DNA of 21,051 nt from positions 1-21,051 of IMG/VR virus record IMGVR_UViG_3300034061_004126. One strand, 5' to 3'. Shown piece after piece: positions 11,366 through 18,714 of the stretch. A program made the translations under genes and the position numbers. Within the stretch, counting starts at the first letter, position 1; each line of letters begins with the position of its first letter. Under the pieces are notes generated by a model, which made no database searches, was not told the DNA's origin, and saw only the letters and a list, made by a program, of their open reading frames with translations. Source of the stretch: a virus.

Positions 11366-12646
11366 TCACCCCCGGTGGTCCACCTGATGCTGGCGGAGCA
11401 GCTCGCGGGGGACGGCCTTGGCGACGGCCTCCGCGGCCCTGATCACATGGTCCGCGGTCACGCCCCGCGGCGGGCGGCAGCAGAGCCGGGCCCCGTCGAT
11501 CGAGGCCGTCCGGTGGACCCGGACCGGCGCGGGGTCGTACTCGAGCGGGGCCCGGATCGGGCGGCCTTCGCGATCGACGTCGATCACCCGGCCCTGGTCG
11601 TCGTAGTTCATCACCTCGACCGCCGTCCCGGTCCCGATGCCGCGGAGCGTGGCCAGGGCCGGGGCGTGGGCCGCGAGTCGCCGCTGGCCGCACACGAAGA
11701 CGTAGGCCAGGTCGATCCCCGTCTTCTTCGTGAACTCTCGGACCGTCTTCCCCGTGCCGTGGAGATCGACGAACAGCGTCCCCGGGGCCAGCCGCTTGAC
11801 GTATGTCAAGAAATCCGCCGACGGGTTCCGGAGGGTCTGCCGGCTGGCGTCGAAAATCGTCACCGGCTCGCGGTAGAGCGCGTGGTAAACCTTCGAGAGG
11901 AGGATCGAGTCGCGCGAGACGAAGGCCAGGCGGGCCGGCCGGGCCGTGAACGCGTAATCGTGGACCAGAGCGGCGGCCAGCAGCAGGAAGGGGACGTTCG
12001 CTGCGGCGGACCCGTCCCACCAGATATGCTCGTCGGAGCCGCGGGGGTGCGGATTCATCAGCCGGGCGGCCCTGGCGGCCCCGGCCACCTCCCAGAATCC
12101 GTCCCGCTCCCAGGCGGTCTCCTGGCTCGTCGGCTTGCCGGCGGCGAATCGCTCGGCCCGGAGCCCGGCGGCCCGGGGTTGCTCCCAGTCGCTGCGCTGG
12201 TTGTCTCCGACGTGGAGGTCGGCCTGGCGGGCCGCCTCCGACTTCCACCACTGACCCGACCATTTGGCATCCCACGAGGTCACGATCTGGACCGTCTTCG
12301 GGATCCCGATCCGGTCGGCCAGCTCGCGGACCTGGATCGTGGAAAAGTAGGTGTCCGACACGATCCGGTCCCCCGGGCGGACCCTCGTCACGTTCTCCGC
12401 GATCGGGTAGGCCCCGGCCACTTCCGCGGCCCACTCGTCGCGCTTCAGCTGCTCGACCCGGGCGGCCGTCCAGCCGGTGATCTCGCGGACCTGGTCGAAG
12501 ATCCCGGCCCAGGTCTTATCGCTCCGCCGCTCGGCCTCCTGGCGGATCCGGACGTAGGCCGCCCCGCCGACGGCCTCGAACACCCGCCACGGTTCGTGGC
12601 CGGCGGCCCGACCCATCAGCGTGTCGAAGAAATCCCAGGATGTCAT
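11366..12646 (-). CDS. HAD-like hydrolase of glycan-associated type (COG5610-like)
   Basis: A 426-residue protein, start set by a one-base TGATG overlap with the GT25 gene (ATG at 12646). The N-terminal domain has HAD motifs: WDFFDTL (D5, D8), RIVSDTYFS (S97, D98) and HVGDNQRSD (G147, D148, D153). The C-terminal domain has the pattern FVSRDSILLSKVYHAL (243-257), an ASRQTLRNP segment and LFVDLHGTGKT (291-301), also seen in the predicted HAD proteins found in polysaccharide clusters. The partners in known loci are glycosyltransferases, and here a GT25-like gene sits directly upstream. It may act on sugar phosphates or polymer ends. The substrate is unknown. No terminator separates it from the integrase; the two genes converge with touching stop codons. 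Confidence 0.72.
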   Translation of the reverse strand: MTSWDFFDTLMGRAAGHEPWRVFEAVGGAAYVRIRQEAERRSDKTWAGIFDQVREITGWTAARVEQLKRDEWAAEVAGAYPIAENVTRVRPGDRIVSDTYFSTIQVRELADRIGIPKTVQIVTSWDAKWSGQWWKSEAARQADLHVGDNQRSDWEQPRAAGLRAERFAAGKPTSQETAWERDGFWEVAGAARAARLMNPHPRGSDEHIWWDGSAAANVPFLLLAAALVHDYAFTARPARLAFVSRDSILLSKVYHALYREPVTIFDASRQTLRNPSADFLTYVKRLAPGTLFVDLHGTGKTVREFTKKTGIDLAYVFVCGQRRLAAHAPALATLRGIGTGTAVEVMNYDDQGRVIDVDREGRPIRAPLEYDPAPVRVHRTASIDGARLCCRPPRGVTADHVIRAAEAVAKAVPRELLRQHQVDHRG

Positions 12647-13257
12647 CACCAGCTCCTCGCGCGGACCTTCCGACCGGAGACGTCGCTGACCCCGTCGGCC
12701 TGGCCGCAGAGCCACGGAGCCACCGCGTAGACCGCGATCCGCCTCTTCCAGTGCAGGATCCCGAAGTGGTGGTCGATGTGGTGCCGGGCGGTCCACAGGG
12801 CCGGGTCGGGCCGCAGGTGGTCGCGGAGCAGCTCGAGGGCCGGGCGGCCGAAGATCGCGTAGGCGTGGGTCCGGTTGACGTTCCGCCCGCGGACGATGCC
12901 GGGCGGCCCCGGCTCGGCCCGGGCCAGGTGCTGGCCGCCCAGGTAGAGCATCTGGCAATCGGCCGGGACCTCGAGGCCCGCGAGCCGCTCGGCGAAGTCG
13001 GGGACGAACGTGGCGTCGTCCTCGAAGATCAGGATCGACTCGATGTCGATCGCCAGCGCGTAGTCGATCACGGCCCGGTGGGACTGGTAGCAGCCCCAGG
13101 CCCCGGGCGTGGTCGCCCACCATAGCGGCGGCCGGTCCTCCTGGCCGTCGATGGCGGGGTAGGGCAACGCCGCGAGCCGGCCGTCGAGCCGCTCGTAGAA
13201 CCCTGCCAGCCGGTCCGGCCGGCGGGCCAGCGAGATCACGACGACGCGGTCGAACAT
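12646..13257 (-). CDS. Glycosyltransferase family 25-like protein
   Basis: It probably adds a sugar to a surface glycan or to a virion protein. The 203-residue protein starts MFDRVVVISLARRPDR, the LARRxDR N-terminal signature of the family 25 (LPS biosynthesis) group. It also has the conserved GCYQSHRAVIDYA (55-67) and ILIFEDDATF (75-84, with EDD at 79-81 as nucleotide-sugar/metal site). It is short for the family, which often exceeds 240 residues, so the acceptor part is reduced. It overlaps the upstream gene by 22 nt and the HAD gene by one base. Together with the HAD gene it forms a small glycan-modification cassette inside the phage late region. Which glycan is changed (cell surface or virion) cannot be read. 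Confidence 0.8.
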   Translation of the reverse strand: MFDRVVVISLARRPDRLAGFYERLDGRLAALPYPAIDGQEDRPPLWWATTPGAWGCYQSHRAVIDYALAIDIESILIFEDDATFVPDFAERLAGLEVPADCQMLYLGGQHLARAEPGPPGIVRGRNVNRTHAYAIFGRPALELLRDHLRPDPALWTARHHIDHHFGILHWKRRIAVYAVAPWLCGQADGVSDVSGRKVRARSW

Positions 13258-13748
13258 GGCCCGGCCCCCGGAGGCGTGCAGCCGGGCCCGCGGAGCGTGT
13301 CCGCGTTCAGGTGGGGCCAGAGGGCCTCCGAATGGATCGCGGCCAGCAGGCCCCAGGCGGCGTGGGGCAGATGGTCCTCCGACCGATCGCCGGCCAGGTA
13401 CTGGTAGATGTGCCTGATCGAGTGGTTCAACAGATCGTGGACCGGCATCCCCCGCTCCCAGTTGAAGTCGGAGTATTTGGCGGCCCCCTCCGCACACGTC
13501 CGGGCGACGGCCTCCAGGCCGATCGGCGACACGAGGTCGTAACGGGTGGCCTCCGCGTCACTCGACCGGACGGCCCCGGTCTGAAACTGCACCACGTCGC
13601 CGGACCGCTCTTTCATCGCCTGCTCCTTCAGTGTTCGGATCATCGCGAGAGCGTAGGAGGCTAACGTCCCCCCGGTGCCAGTCCAGCAGTTCGCCGGCCC
13701 GATCCGGCGGGCGAGCTGCTCGGCCTGCTCGAGGTCCTCGGGGCTCAC
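13236..13748 (-). CDS. dATP/dGTP diphosphohydrolase-type protein (dGTP_diPhyd_N/DUF5664)
   Basis: A 170-residue protein. The core (counted from the internal ATG 13616) has FQTGAVRSSDAEATRYDLVS, GAAKYSDFNWERGMPVHDLL and DRSEDHLPHAAWGLLAAIH. These match a phage-associated family annotated as the N-terminal domain of dATP/dGTP diphosphohydrolases; MazZ of cyanophage S-2L, as I recall, is one characterised member. Enzymes of this kind remove pyrophosphate from purine dNTPs. The frame begins at a GTG (13748) overlapping the metallophosphoesterase stop (GTGA), with GAGGAG upstream. A second start at 13616 has a perfect AAGGAG six bases away, so a 126-residue form may also be made. The residues before it (GPANCWTGTGGTLASYALAM) look like real protein. 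Activity is inferred; the family is common in phages without modified bases. Confidence 0.7.
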   Translation of the reverse strand: MSPEDLEQAEQLARRIGPANCWTGTGGTLASYALAMIRTLKEQAMKERSGDVVQFQTGAVRSSDAEATRYDLVSPIGLEAVARTCAEGAAKYSDFNWERGMPVHDLLNHSIRHIYQYLAGDRSEDHLPHAAWGLLAAIHSEALWPHLNADTLRGPGCTPPGAGPCSTASS

Positions 13749-14764
13749 GAACTCCTCACCTTCCCGTCGGCCGTGATCCGGAGATTCTCGACGTCGAACT
13801 CGCCGTCGGCGTGGATCGTCGCCACCGCGAAGCCCCAGTTCCAGGAGTTGATTCGCGCGTATTCCGGCGTGAGATCGCACAGGCACCCCGTCGACCAGTT
13901 AAACGTCTCGCGGTGGTCGAAGTCGGCCTCCGCGTGGCCGCTCGTGCGGTGGTGGTGGCCGACCAGGCCCGTGTGCTTCATCCGCATGTAGGCCCCGCGG
14001 GCCGGGTTCACCGGTGACGACATCCCCTTCGGCAGTTCGTGGCCGTGGAGGATCGGGAGCCGGCCCGCCATGATCGGCCGCTGATCCTCGACCAGGTCGA
14101 TCCCGTGGTCGTCGAGGTTCAGCCAGGCCTGGAGCGACATCCGCCGCTCCTTCGACAGCTCCGGCGCGTGCTGCCAGATGTAATGCTGCCAGCGTTCCTC
14201 GTGGTTCCCGGCCTTGTAGACGATCGGGATCCCGGGGAACGTCTCCCGGATCCAGCCGACGAAGTCGCGGACGGCCTCCAGCTCGCCGGAGAAGTCGCGT
14301 TGCCGCGGGTCCTTCGTGTAGCGGGAGATCGCGTAGAAGTCGGCGATGTCGCCGTTTAGGACCAGGGCCTCGATCCCGATCTCGACCAGGTGGTCGACGG
14401 CGGCGCGGACCGCGATCTCGGAGTGATACGGGACGTGAACGTCCGACAGGATTCCGACGCGGCCCGTCACCTCGAGGCGGTAGCGGGTCCACGGGCGGGC
14501 GATCGACGGCGGGAGCGTGTAGTTGACTCCCGCCTGGCGGGGCTCGCGGCTGGCGGCGGCCTTCACGACCTTCCGGTCGGCATTCCCATGGACCCCCAGC
14601 TGGCGCATGATCCGATTTCGCGCCTGGTCGATCGTCAGGGCCCCGTTCGACTCCGCGACCAGCATCCGGGCCAGGCCCCGGGCGGCATGGTCGGGGTTCT
14701 CGCGAACAAGCCGGCGGGCGATCTCCGTGATCTGGTCGCCGCCTGGTGTGCCTTTCGGTGGCAT
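13745..14764 (-). CDS. Calcineurin-like metallophosphoesterase
   Basis: A 339-residue protein starting MPPKGTPGGDQITEIARRL at 14764, with GAGGAG upstream; the longer frame to 14866 is an artefact. Residues 102-339 have the five metallophosphatase motifs: GILSDVH (D108, H110), NGDIADF (D139), AGNHEE (N187, H188), ILHGHE (H240) and VGHHHR (H270, H271), which bind two metals. The first ~100 residues are helical and contain ITEIARRLVRENPDHAARGL followed by LTIDQARNRIMRQLGV, perhaps a helix-turn-helix-like N-terminus that binds DNA. Such enzymes may cleave phosphodiesters in nucleotides, DNA or RNA. The substrate cannot be told. It is the first gene of the cargo set that continues to the glycan genes. 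Confidence 0.85.
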   Translation of the reverse strand: MPPKGTPGGDQITEIARRLVRENPDHAARGLARMLVAESNGALTIDQARNRIMRQLGVHGNADRKVVKAAASREPRQAGVNYTLPPSIARPWTRYRLEVTGRVGILSDVHVPYHSEIAVRAAVDHLVEIGIEALVLNGDIADFYAISRYTKDPRQRDFSGELEAVRDFVGWIRETFPGIPIVYKAGNHEERWQHYIWQHAPELSKERRMSLQAWLNLDDHGIDLVEDQRPIMAGRLPILHGHELPKGMSSPVNPARGAYMRMKHTGLVGHHHRTSGHAEADFDHRETFNWSTGCLCDLTPEYARINSWNWGFAVATIHADGEFDVENLRITADGKVRSS

Positions 14765-14814
14765 CCTTGCCTCCTCTGGGGTGGGAACGCAGTCTGCCCG
14801 CCTCCGGCGACGAG

Positions 14815-15216
14815 TCAACTCGACACCGGCCCCCACTTGCCCACTGGGCAGGACTCGTTCGCCCAAGAGAGTTTGCTGACAAACTGCCGCTCACGCACGA
14901 CAGGGCAACCGCACTGGCGGCACGCTCGGCCGTCGAAGTGTTCGCACGTCTGGCAGATGGCGAACCGCTGGGCCACTTGCTCGTCGGTGGCACGGGGCAT
15001 CCCGGCGGCGACGTGGCGGGCCGCAGACCGTGCGAAGTTGGCGGCCCTCGTGACGAGCGACACGCCCGGCTTCGGCTTGGCGGGATAGGCCGGGTGCGTC
15101 TCGTCCACCGTGATCGTGTCGCCGTCATCGCTGACGATGCAGCCCCGCACTTCGTCTAGCGTGTAGCCCCGTTGAGCGCAGCGGGCGGCAAGGTGTGAGC
15201 GGCGGCACGAAATCAT
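14815..15216 (-). CDS. Zinc-ribbon protein, tail-tip neighbour
   Basis: A 133-residue protein starting MISCRRSHLAARCAQRGYTL; the start is fixed by an ATGA overlap with the Cys-rich gene. The first half has CIVSDDGDTITVDETHPAYP, a pattern I associate with phage-linked proteins in planctomycetes. The second half has a metal-binding zinc ribbon: AICQTCEHFDGRACRQCGCP and then a final cysteine in ESCPVGKWGP, so a CxxC pair, a CxxCxC triplet and one more Cys. About 50 bp lie between its stop and the next gene, with the Shine-Dalgarno of the metallophosphoesterase. It could be a structural or assembly protein, because it is transcribed after the tail genes. Confidence 0.7.
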   Translation of the reverse strand: MISCRRSHLAARCAQRGYTLDEVRGCIVSDDGDTITVDETHPAYPAKPKPGVSLVTRAANFARSAARHVAAGMPRATDEQVAQRFAICQTCEHFDGRACRQCGCPVVRERQFVSKLSWANESCPVGKWGPVSS

Positions 15217-15770
15217 GGCAGTGGGTTCGCAACCCCGGGGCGGCAGCACGGATCGCCCTGACATCCGCTACATGGGACGCAGTTCATGTTCGGGATTTCC
15301 TCGGTTGGCAGTTGCTCGCAGGGGCCGACGCTTCCGAATGCGAGGAAGTCCGTGCCGGGGAACTTCGGGCCGCCTAGATCGCCATCGCCTTGAGTGCCGC
15401 AGCACCCGCCGGAAATACTCAGCAATCCCGGTTGGTTCAGCGCCCACAGTGTCCTTGGCGGGTCAGCCCAAGGCGCAAAAAAACTAATAACTTTTTGTTC
15501 AGCCACAGCCATCGTCGCGCTGCAATACCCCGCCTCGTTCATCGCGTCTAGCATATCCTCGCCCCACCCAATTATGGTTGCGGCTGCGGCGTTTGCTTCC
15601 TCTTCTGTCTCCCAAGAGGTCACAGCGTCAAATGGATCGACGCCAAGCCGGTCGTATTCGAACGTAATCCCCGGGCAGTAGCAGCATCCGCCGCAGCAGC
15701 ACGCCTGCTCCGTGCCGACCTTGCCGTCACGCAGCACGACCTTGCCGTCTTGGAGCGTGATGAGCGTCAC
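15213..15770 (-). CDS. Cysteine-rich phage protein, probably tail-tip associated
   Basis: A 185-residue protein containing 15 cysteines. It starts at a GTG (15770) overlapping the upstream stop: MTLITLQDGKVVLRDGKVG then TEQACCCGGCCYCPGITFEY. Further Cys clusters are GGCCG near residue 132 and NCVPCSGCQGDPCCRP near the end. The central part is helical (TEEEANAAAATIIGWGEDM). The pattern suggests several metal sites or a disulfide-linked protein. The DNA is lower in G+C than the tail genes, and one stretch (15478-15500) has an A7 run and AT-ending codons. Similar openings occur in hypothetical proteins of planctomycete prophages. Function unknown. Confidence 0.68.
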   Translation of the reverse strand: MTLITLQDGKVVLRDGKVGTEQACCCGGCCYCPGITFEYDRLGVDPFDAVTSWETEEEANAAAATIIGWGEDMLDAMNEAGYCSATMAVAEQKVISFFAPWADPPRTLWALNQPGLLSISGGCCGTQGDGDLGGPKFPGTDFLAFGSVGPCEQLPTEEIPNMNCVPCSGCQGDPCCRPGVANPLP

Positions 15771-16273
15771 GACGACCCCTCTTCACACGAGGTAGTAGTG
15801 ATCCATTTCAGGCACCCATTTTCGTGCCCTAAAACCTGTGTTTCTCCAGGGTCGTAATCTGGAAGTTGCGTTAAGTCTTCTCCGCCGATGCCAGGGCAGT
15901 GACAGCCCCCCGACCCGTCTCCCTCGCCGACGCAGCTCTCGGCCTGGACCAGATACCAGCAACCGTTCTCGGCGAGGGCCAGCTTTACTATTCGGCCGCC
16001 GTTGACATCGAAGGACTGGTTATGGGCCAGCAGCGATTCTCCGCCGCTGCCATATCCTTCTTCGTCGCAGGAGTCCTCGAACACTAACGAGACTTCTTGG
16101 GTTTCACCTTTGATCCACGGCGCTACCGTCTTGCCAATCTTGATAGGTGTCCCGTCGTCCCCGACCGTCCGGAACTTCACCGGCGGCTGGTCGCGGTTGC
16201 CGCGCTCGTAGGCCCGGGTCGCGGCGATGATTCGCCGGGCTGATCCCTCGCCGAACTTTACTCCTTTCGCCAT
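15767..16273 (-). CDS. Cys-containing phage protein, second of the tail-tip trio
   Basis: A 168-residue protein starting at the ATG 16273 (TGATG overlap with the upstream stop; a GTG at 16276 is the alternative). The N-terminus is basic (KGVKFGEGSARRIIAATRA). The middle is strand-rich with VKFRTVGDDGTPIKIGKTVA and ALAENGCWYLVQAESC. The end has GGCHCPGIGGED and NGCLKWITTTSCEEG. It has seven cysteines and shares the motif GGCxCPGI with the next gene. The three genes here overlap, so they are probably made together, possibly as a tip complex. No known family recognised. Confidence 0.65.
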   Translation of the reverse strand: MAKGVKFGEGSARRIIAATRAYERGNRDQPPVKFRTVGDDGTPIKIGKTVAPWIKGETQEVSLVFEDSCDEEGYGSGGESLLAHNQSFDVNGGRIVKLALAENGCWYLVQAESCVGEGDGSGGCHCPGIGGEDLTQLPDYDPGETQVLGHENGCLKWITTTSCEEGSS

Positions 16274-17181
16274 CACGAGCTCCCGGCCAGGATCGCGGGC
16301 TCGCCGAAGACATCGCCGAAATCGGCCTCCTCGTAGACGTCGAACCCGTCGCCGTCATTCGCGACGAGCGGCTTCGTGCCGGCGGCCAGGGCCGTTCCGT
16401 CCGTGTCGAGGCCGACCGGCTGCTTCACCGGCTTTCCGTCGTCGGTCGTGATCGCCCGCTTGCCGCCGCTGCCGTCCAGCTCCATAAACCCCACGTCCCA
16501 CGGCATTAACTTCCACGTCCCGGGGTCGTAGCGGAACTCCCACTGGCTCTCGACGTAGGCCAGCGTCCCGGCGTCGTCGGCCCCGTTCAGCCGCGAGGTC
16601 GTGACCCGCTTCGCCCCCTTGAAGTAGGCCTTCCAGGTGAACTCCTCGCCGTCGGCCCAGGCCGCGTCGTTGATCCGTCCGTCCGCGGCGGCCACGTCGG
16701 CCTCGAGGCCGGCGTCGTCCTCGTAGCACCGCGTCAGGGTCCAGCCCTGCTCCTGGCGTTCCTTCTCGAGGCCCTCGATCGGGTCGCCCGCGGCGTTCAC
16801 GATCGATTCCCCATCGCGATCGGTGAACGCCGGGACGGTGGTCGCTCCGCCGGACCGCTCCCAGACGTCTTCCGGAATCCCGTTCTCCGTGACCTCCTTC
16901 CCCGCCGGGGGCGCGTAATACTGGACCGTGAGCGTCCACCGCATCCCGTCCCGGCCGACCGGCGACAGCTCGAACTCCTGGGCCTTCAGGGCCGGGAGGT
17001 CGAAATGGTCCGTCCCGTAGGTCAGGCCGATCGTTGCCGTCACCCCGGCCAGGATCTCCGCCTTACTGGTCAGGGGGCTGTCGGTGCGGATCTGCCACCG
17101 CTCGGTGGCCCGCATGGATTCCCCGTACTTGCCGGAGAGGCTGGTCCCTTCGACGATTCGTTCGTAGCTCACCCAGGCCAT
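16273..17181 (-). CDS. Probable distal tail / baseplate protein
   Basis: A 302-residue protein starting MAWVSYERIVEGTSLSGKYG directly after the tape measure gene, with GGAG upstream. It is strand-rich, with ATIGLTYGTDHFDLPALKAQ, MRWTLTVQYYAPPAGKEV, FTWKAYFKGAKRVTT and the repeated aromatic pattern WEFRYDPGTWKLMPWD. In siphophages the gene after the tape measure is usually the distal tail protein (Dit) or first baseplate hub protein, and this position plus beta-rich content is the main support. No catalytic motif is visible. Exact identity would need structure comparison. Confidence 0.55.
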   Translation of the reverse strand: MAWVSYERIVEGTSLSGKYGESMRATERWQIRTDSPLTSKAEILAGVTATIGLTYGTDHFDLPALKAQEFELSPVGRDGMRWTLTVQYYAPPAGKEVTENGIPEDVWERSGGATTVPAFTDRDGESIVNAAGDPIEGLEKERQEQGWTLTRCYEDDAGLEADVAAADGRINDAAWADGEEFTWKAYFKGAKRVTTSRLNGADDAGTLAYVESQWEFRYDPGTWKLMPWDVGFMELDGSGGKRAITTDDGKPVKQPVGLDTDGTALAAGTKPLVANDGDGFDVYEEADFGDVFGEPAILAGSS

Positions 17182-17184
17182 GGC

Positions 17185-18714
17185 TTAAAACTCCACCGCG
17201 AGATCGTCTTCGCCGCCAGACGTGTTGGCGGCGATCTGCTCGAGCGCCGACAGCTGCTGCTCCTGAACACTGTCCCCGCCCCGCATCAGGCGGAACATCT
17301 CCGCCACCCCTTCGCTCGACCGGCTGTCGATGCCCTTGATCGCCTGGGGCTCGACGGCCGCGGCCACCGACTGGGCCATCTGGTCGGCCACCCCGGACCC
17401 GGCCTCCTCGATCTGGCCGGCGGAGGCCTGGGCCTGGGCGATCGCAGAGTCGAGGGCCGTCGTGAGCGGTCCGGCCACGGCCGCCCCGGCCGCCGCCATG
17501 GCAGGGTCGCCGGTCATGGCGAACTCCATATTCTTGGCGGCGGAGTTGATGTTCTCCGTGATGCCCCGGTCGATCTCGGCGTTGAATGCCTGGGCCCCGG
17601 CGACCACCGAGTCGAGCGACGACGTGTCGAATCTCAGGAACTTACCGATCTGCTGGGCGATCGTCGCGAGCCCCTCGAAGGTCCCGCTGAACCCGCGGAC
17701 GACCAGGAGGAGCCCGACCTGTGCCGCGTCGAACACGCCGGCCAGGAAGGCCCCGGCCCGGCCCAGGAAGCCGACGACGTTGTTCCACTGGCCGCCGATC
17801 TGGGAGACGTATTCCCAGACCCCGGACAGGTTCGTAATCAGCCAGTCCCCGATCCCCGCCAGGAACCGGGCCCCCTGGAGGATCCCGTCCCCGATCGCCT
17901 GGCCGATGTTCGCCCCTCCGATCGAGCCGACAAGGTTCGTGAACGTGTCGGCCACGTTCTTCACGGCCGGGGCCAGGTAGGCGACCACTTGCTGGACGAC
18001 GCCGTTCATAGCCTGGCCGGCCAGCGTGAAGGCGTCGTTCATCGCCTCCACGTCCTGGCCCTGGGCCGTGGTCAGGGCAAGCCCCAGCCGCTCGGCCTGC
18101 TCGGCCGCCTGCTGAATGCCCTCGGCCCCGCCGGCGAACAGCGGCAGCAGCTGGGCCCCGGCCCGGCCGAACAGTTGAACGGCCGCGGCCGACCGCTGGG
18201 CCTCCGTCGGCAGTTCGGCGATCGCGGAGGAGATCGCCTGGAACCGCTCCGCGGCCGACATGCCGCCCAGCTCCTCGAGCGACAGCCCCAGGCCCTCGAA
18301 CGACTTGCGGGCCGTGGCCGACCCGTTGACGGCCTTCACGAAGGCGACGTCGGCCTTCGTCGCCGCGTTGGCGATCGAGTCCATTCCGACGCCGGCCAGG
18401 TCGCCCGCCAGGGCCAGCCCCGAAAACTCGCCGTACGTCATGCCGAGTCGGGCCGCCAGCTTGCTCTGGCTGTCGATCACCTGGGCCTGGGCGTTGCCCA
18501 TCGACACGAGCGACCGGACGTAACCCCCGGCCGCCGACATGATCCCGCCGAAAAACTGGGCCCCCTGGATCGCGACCAGCGTCCGCATGTTGCCCGCGAG
18601 CGACGAGACCTGGCCTTGCATCCGCCGCATCGACGACGCGGCCTGATTCACGCCGGTTACGAGCCCGCTCGAGTTGGCCGTGAAGACGGCCGAGACCTTG
18701 CCGATCTGAGACAC
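17185..18714 (-). CDS. Phage tail tape measure protein
   Basis: It sets tail length and is carried inside the tail tube. The 509-residue protein is almost fully helical, with many A, G and S. The N-terminal third has ANSSGLVTGVNQAASSMRRM and a segment SSLAGNMRTLVAIQGAQFFG, and the middle has hydrophobic stretches such as GLLLVVRGFSGTFEG near residue 330. It follows the tail chaperone pair, as in most siphophages. The start is a GTG at 18714 with GGAG six bases upstream. At about 0.15 nm per residue, the usual ratio, the tail would be near 76 nm long. This is short for a siphovirus, and the length is an inference. Confidence 0.9.
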   Translation of the reverse strand: MSQIGKVSAVFTANSSGLVTGVNQAASSMRRMQGQVSSLAGNMRTLVAIQGAQFFGGIMSAAGGYVRSLVSMGNAQAQVIDSQSKLAARLGMTYGEFSGLALAGDLAGVGMDSIANAATKADVAFVKAVNGSATARKSFEGLGLSLEELGGMSAAERFQAISSAIAELPTEAQRSAAAVQLFGRAGAQLLPLFAGGAEGIQQAAEQAERLGLALTTAQGQDVEAMNDAFTLAGQAMNGVVQQVVAYLAPAVKNVADTFTNLVGSIGGANIGQAIGDGILQGARFLAGIGDWLITNLSGVWEYVSQIGGQWNNVVGFLGRAGAFLAGVFDAAQVGLLLVVRGFSGTFEGLATIAQQIGKFLRFDTSSLDSVVAGAQAFNAEIDRGITENINSAAKNMEFAMTGDPAMAAAGAAVAGPLTTALDSAIAQAQASAGQIEEAGSGVADQMAQSVAAAVEPQAIKGIDSRSSEGVAEMFRLMRGGDSVQEQQLSALEQIAANTSGGEDDLAVEF

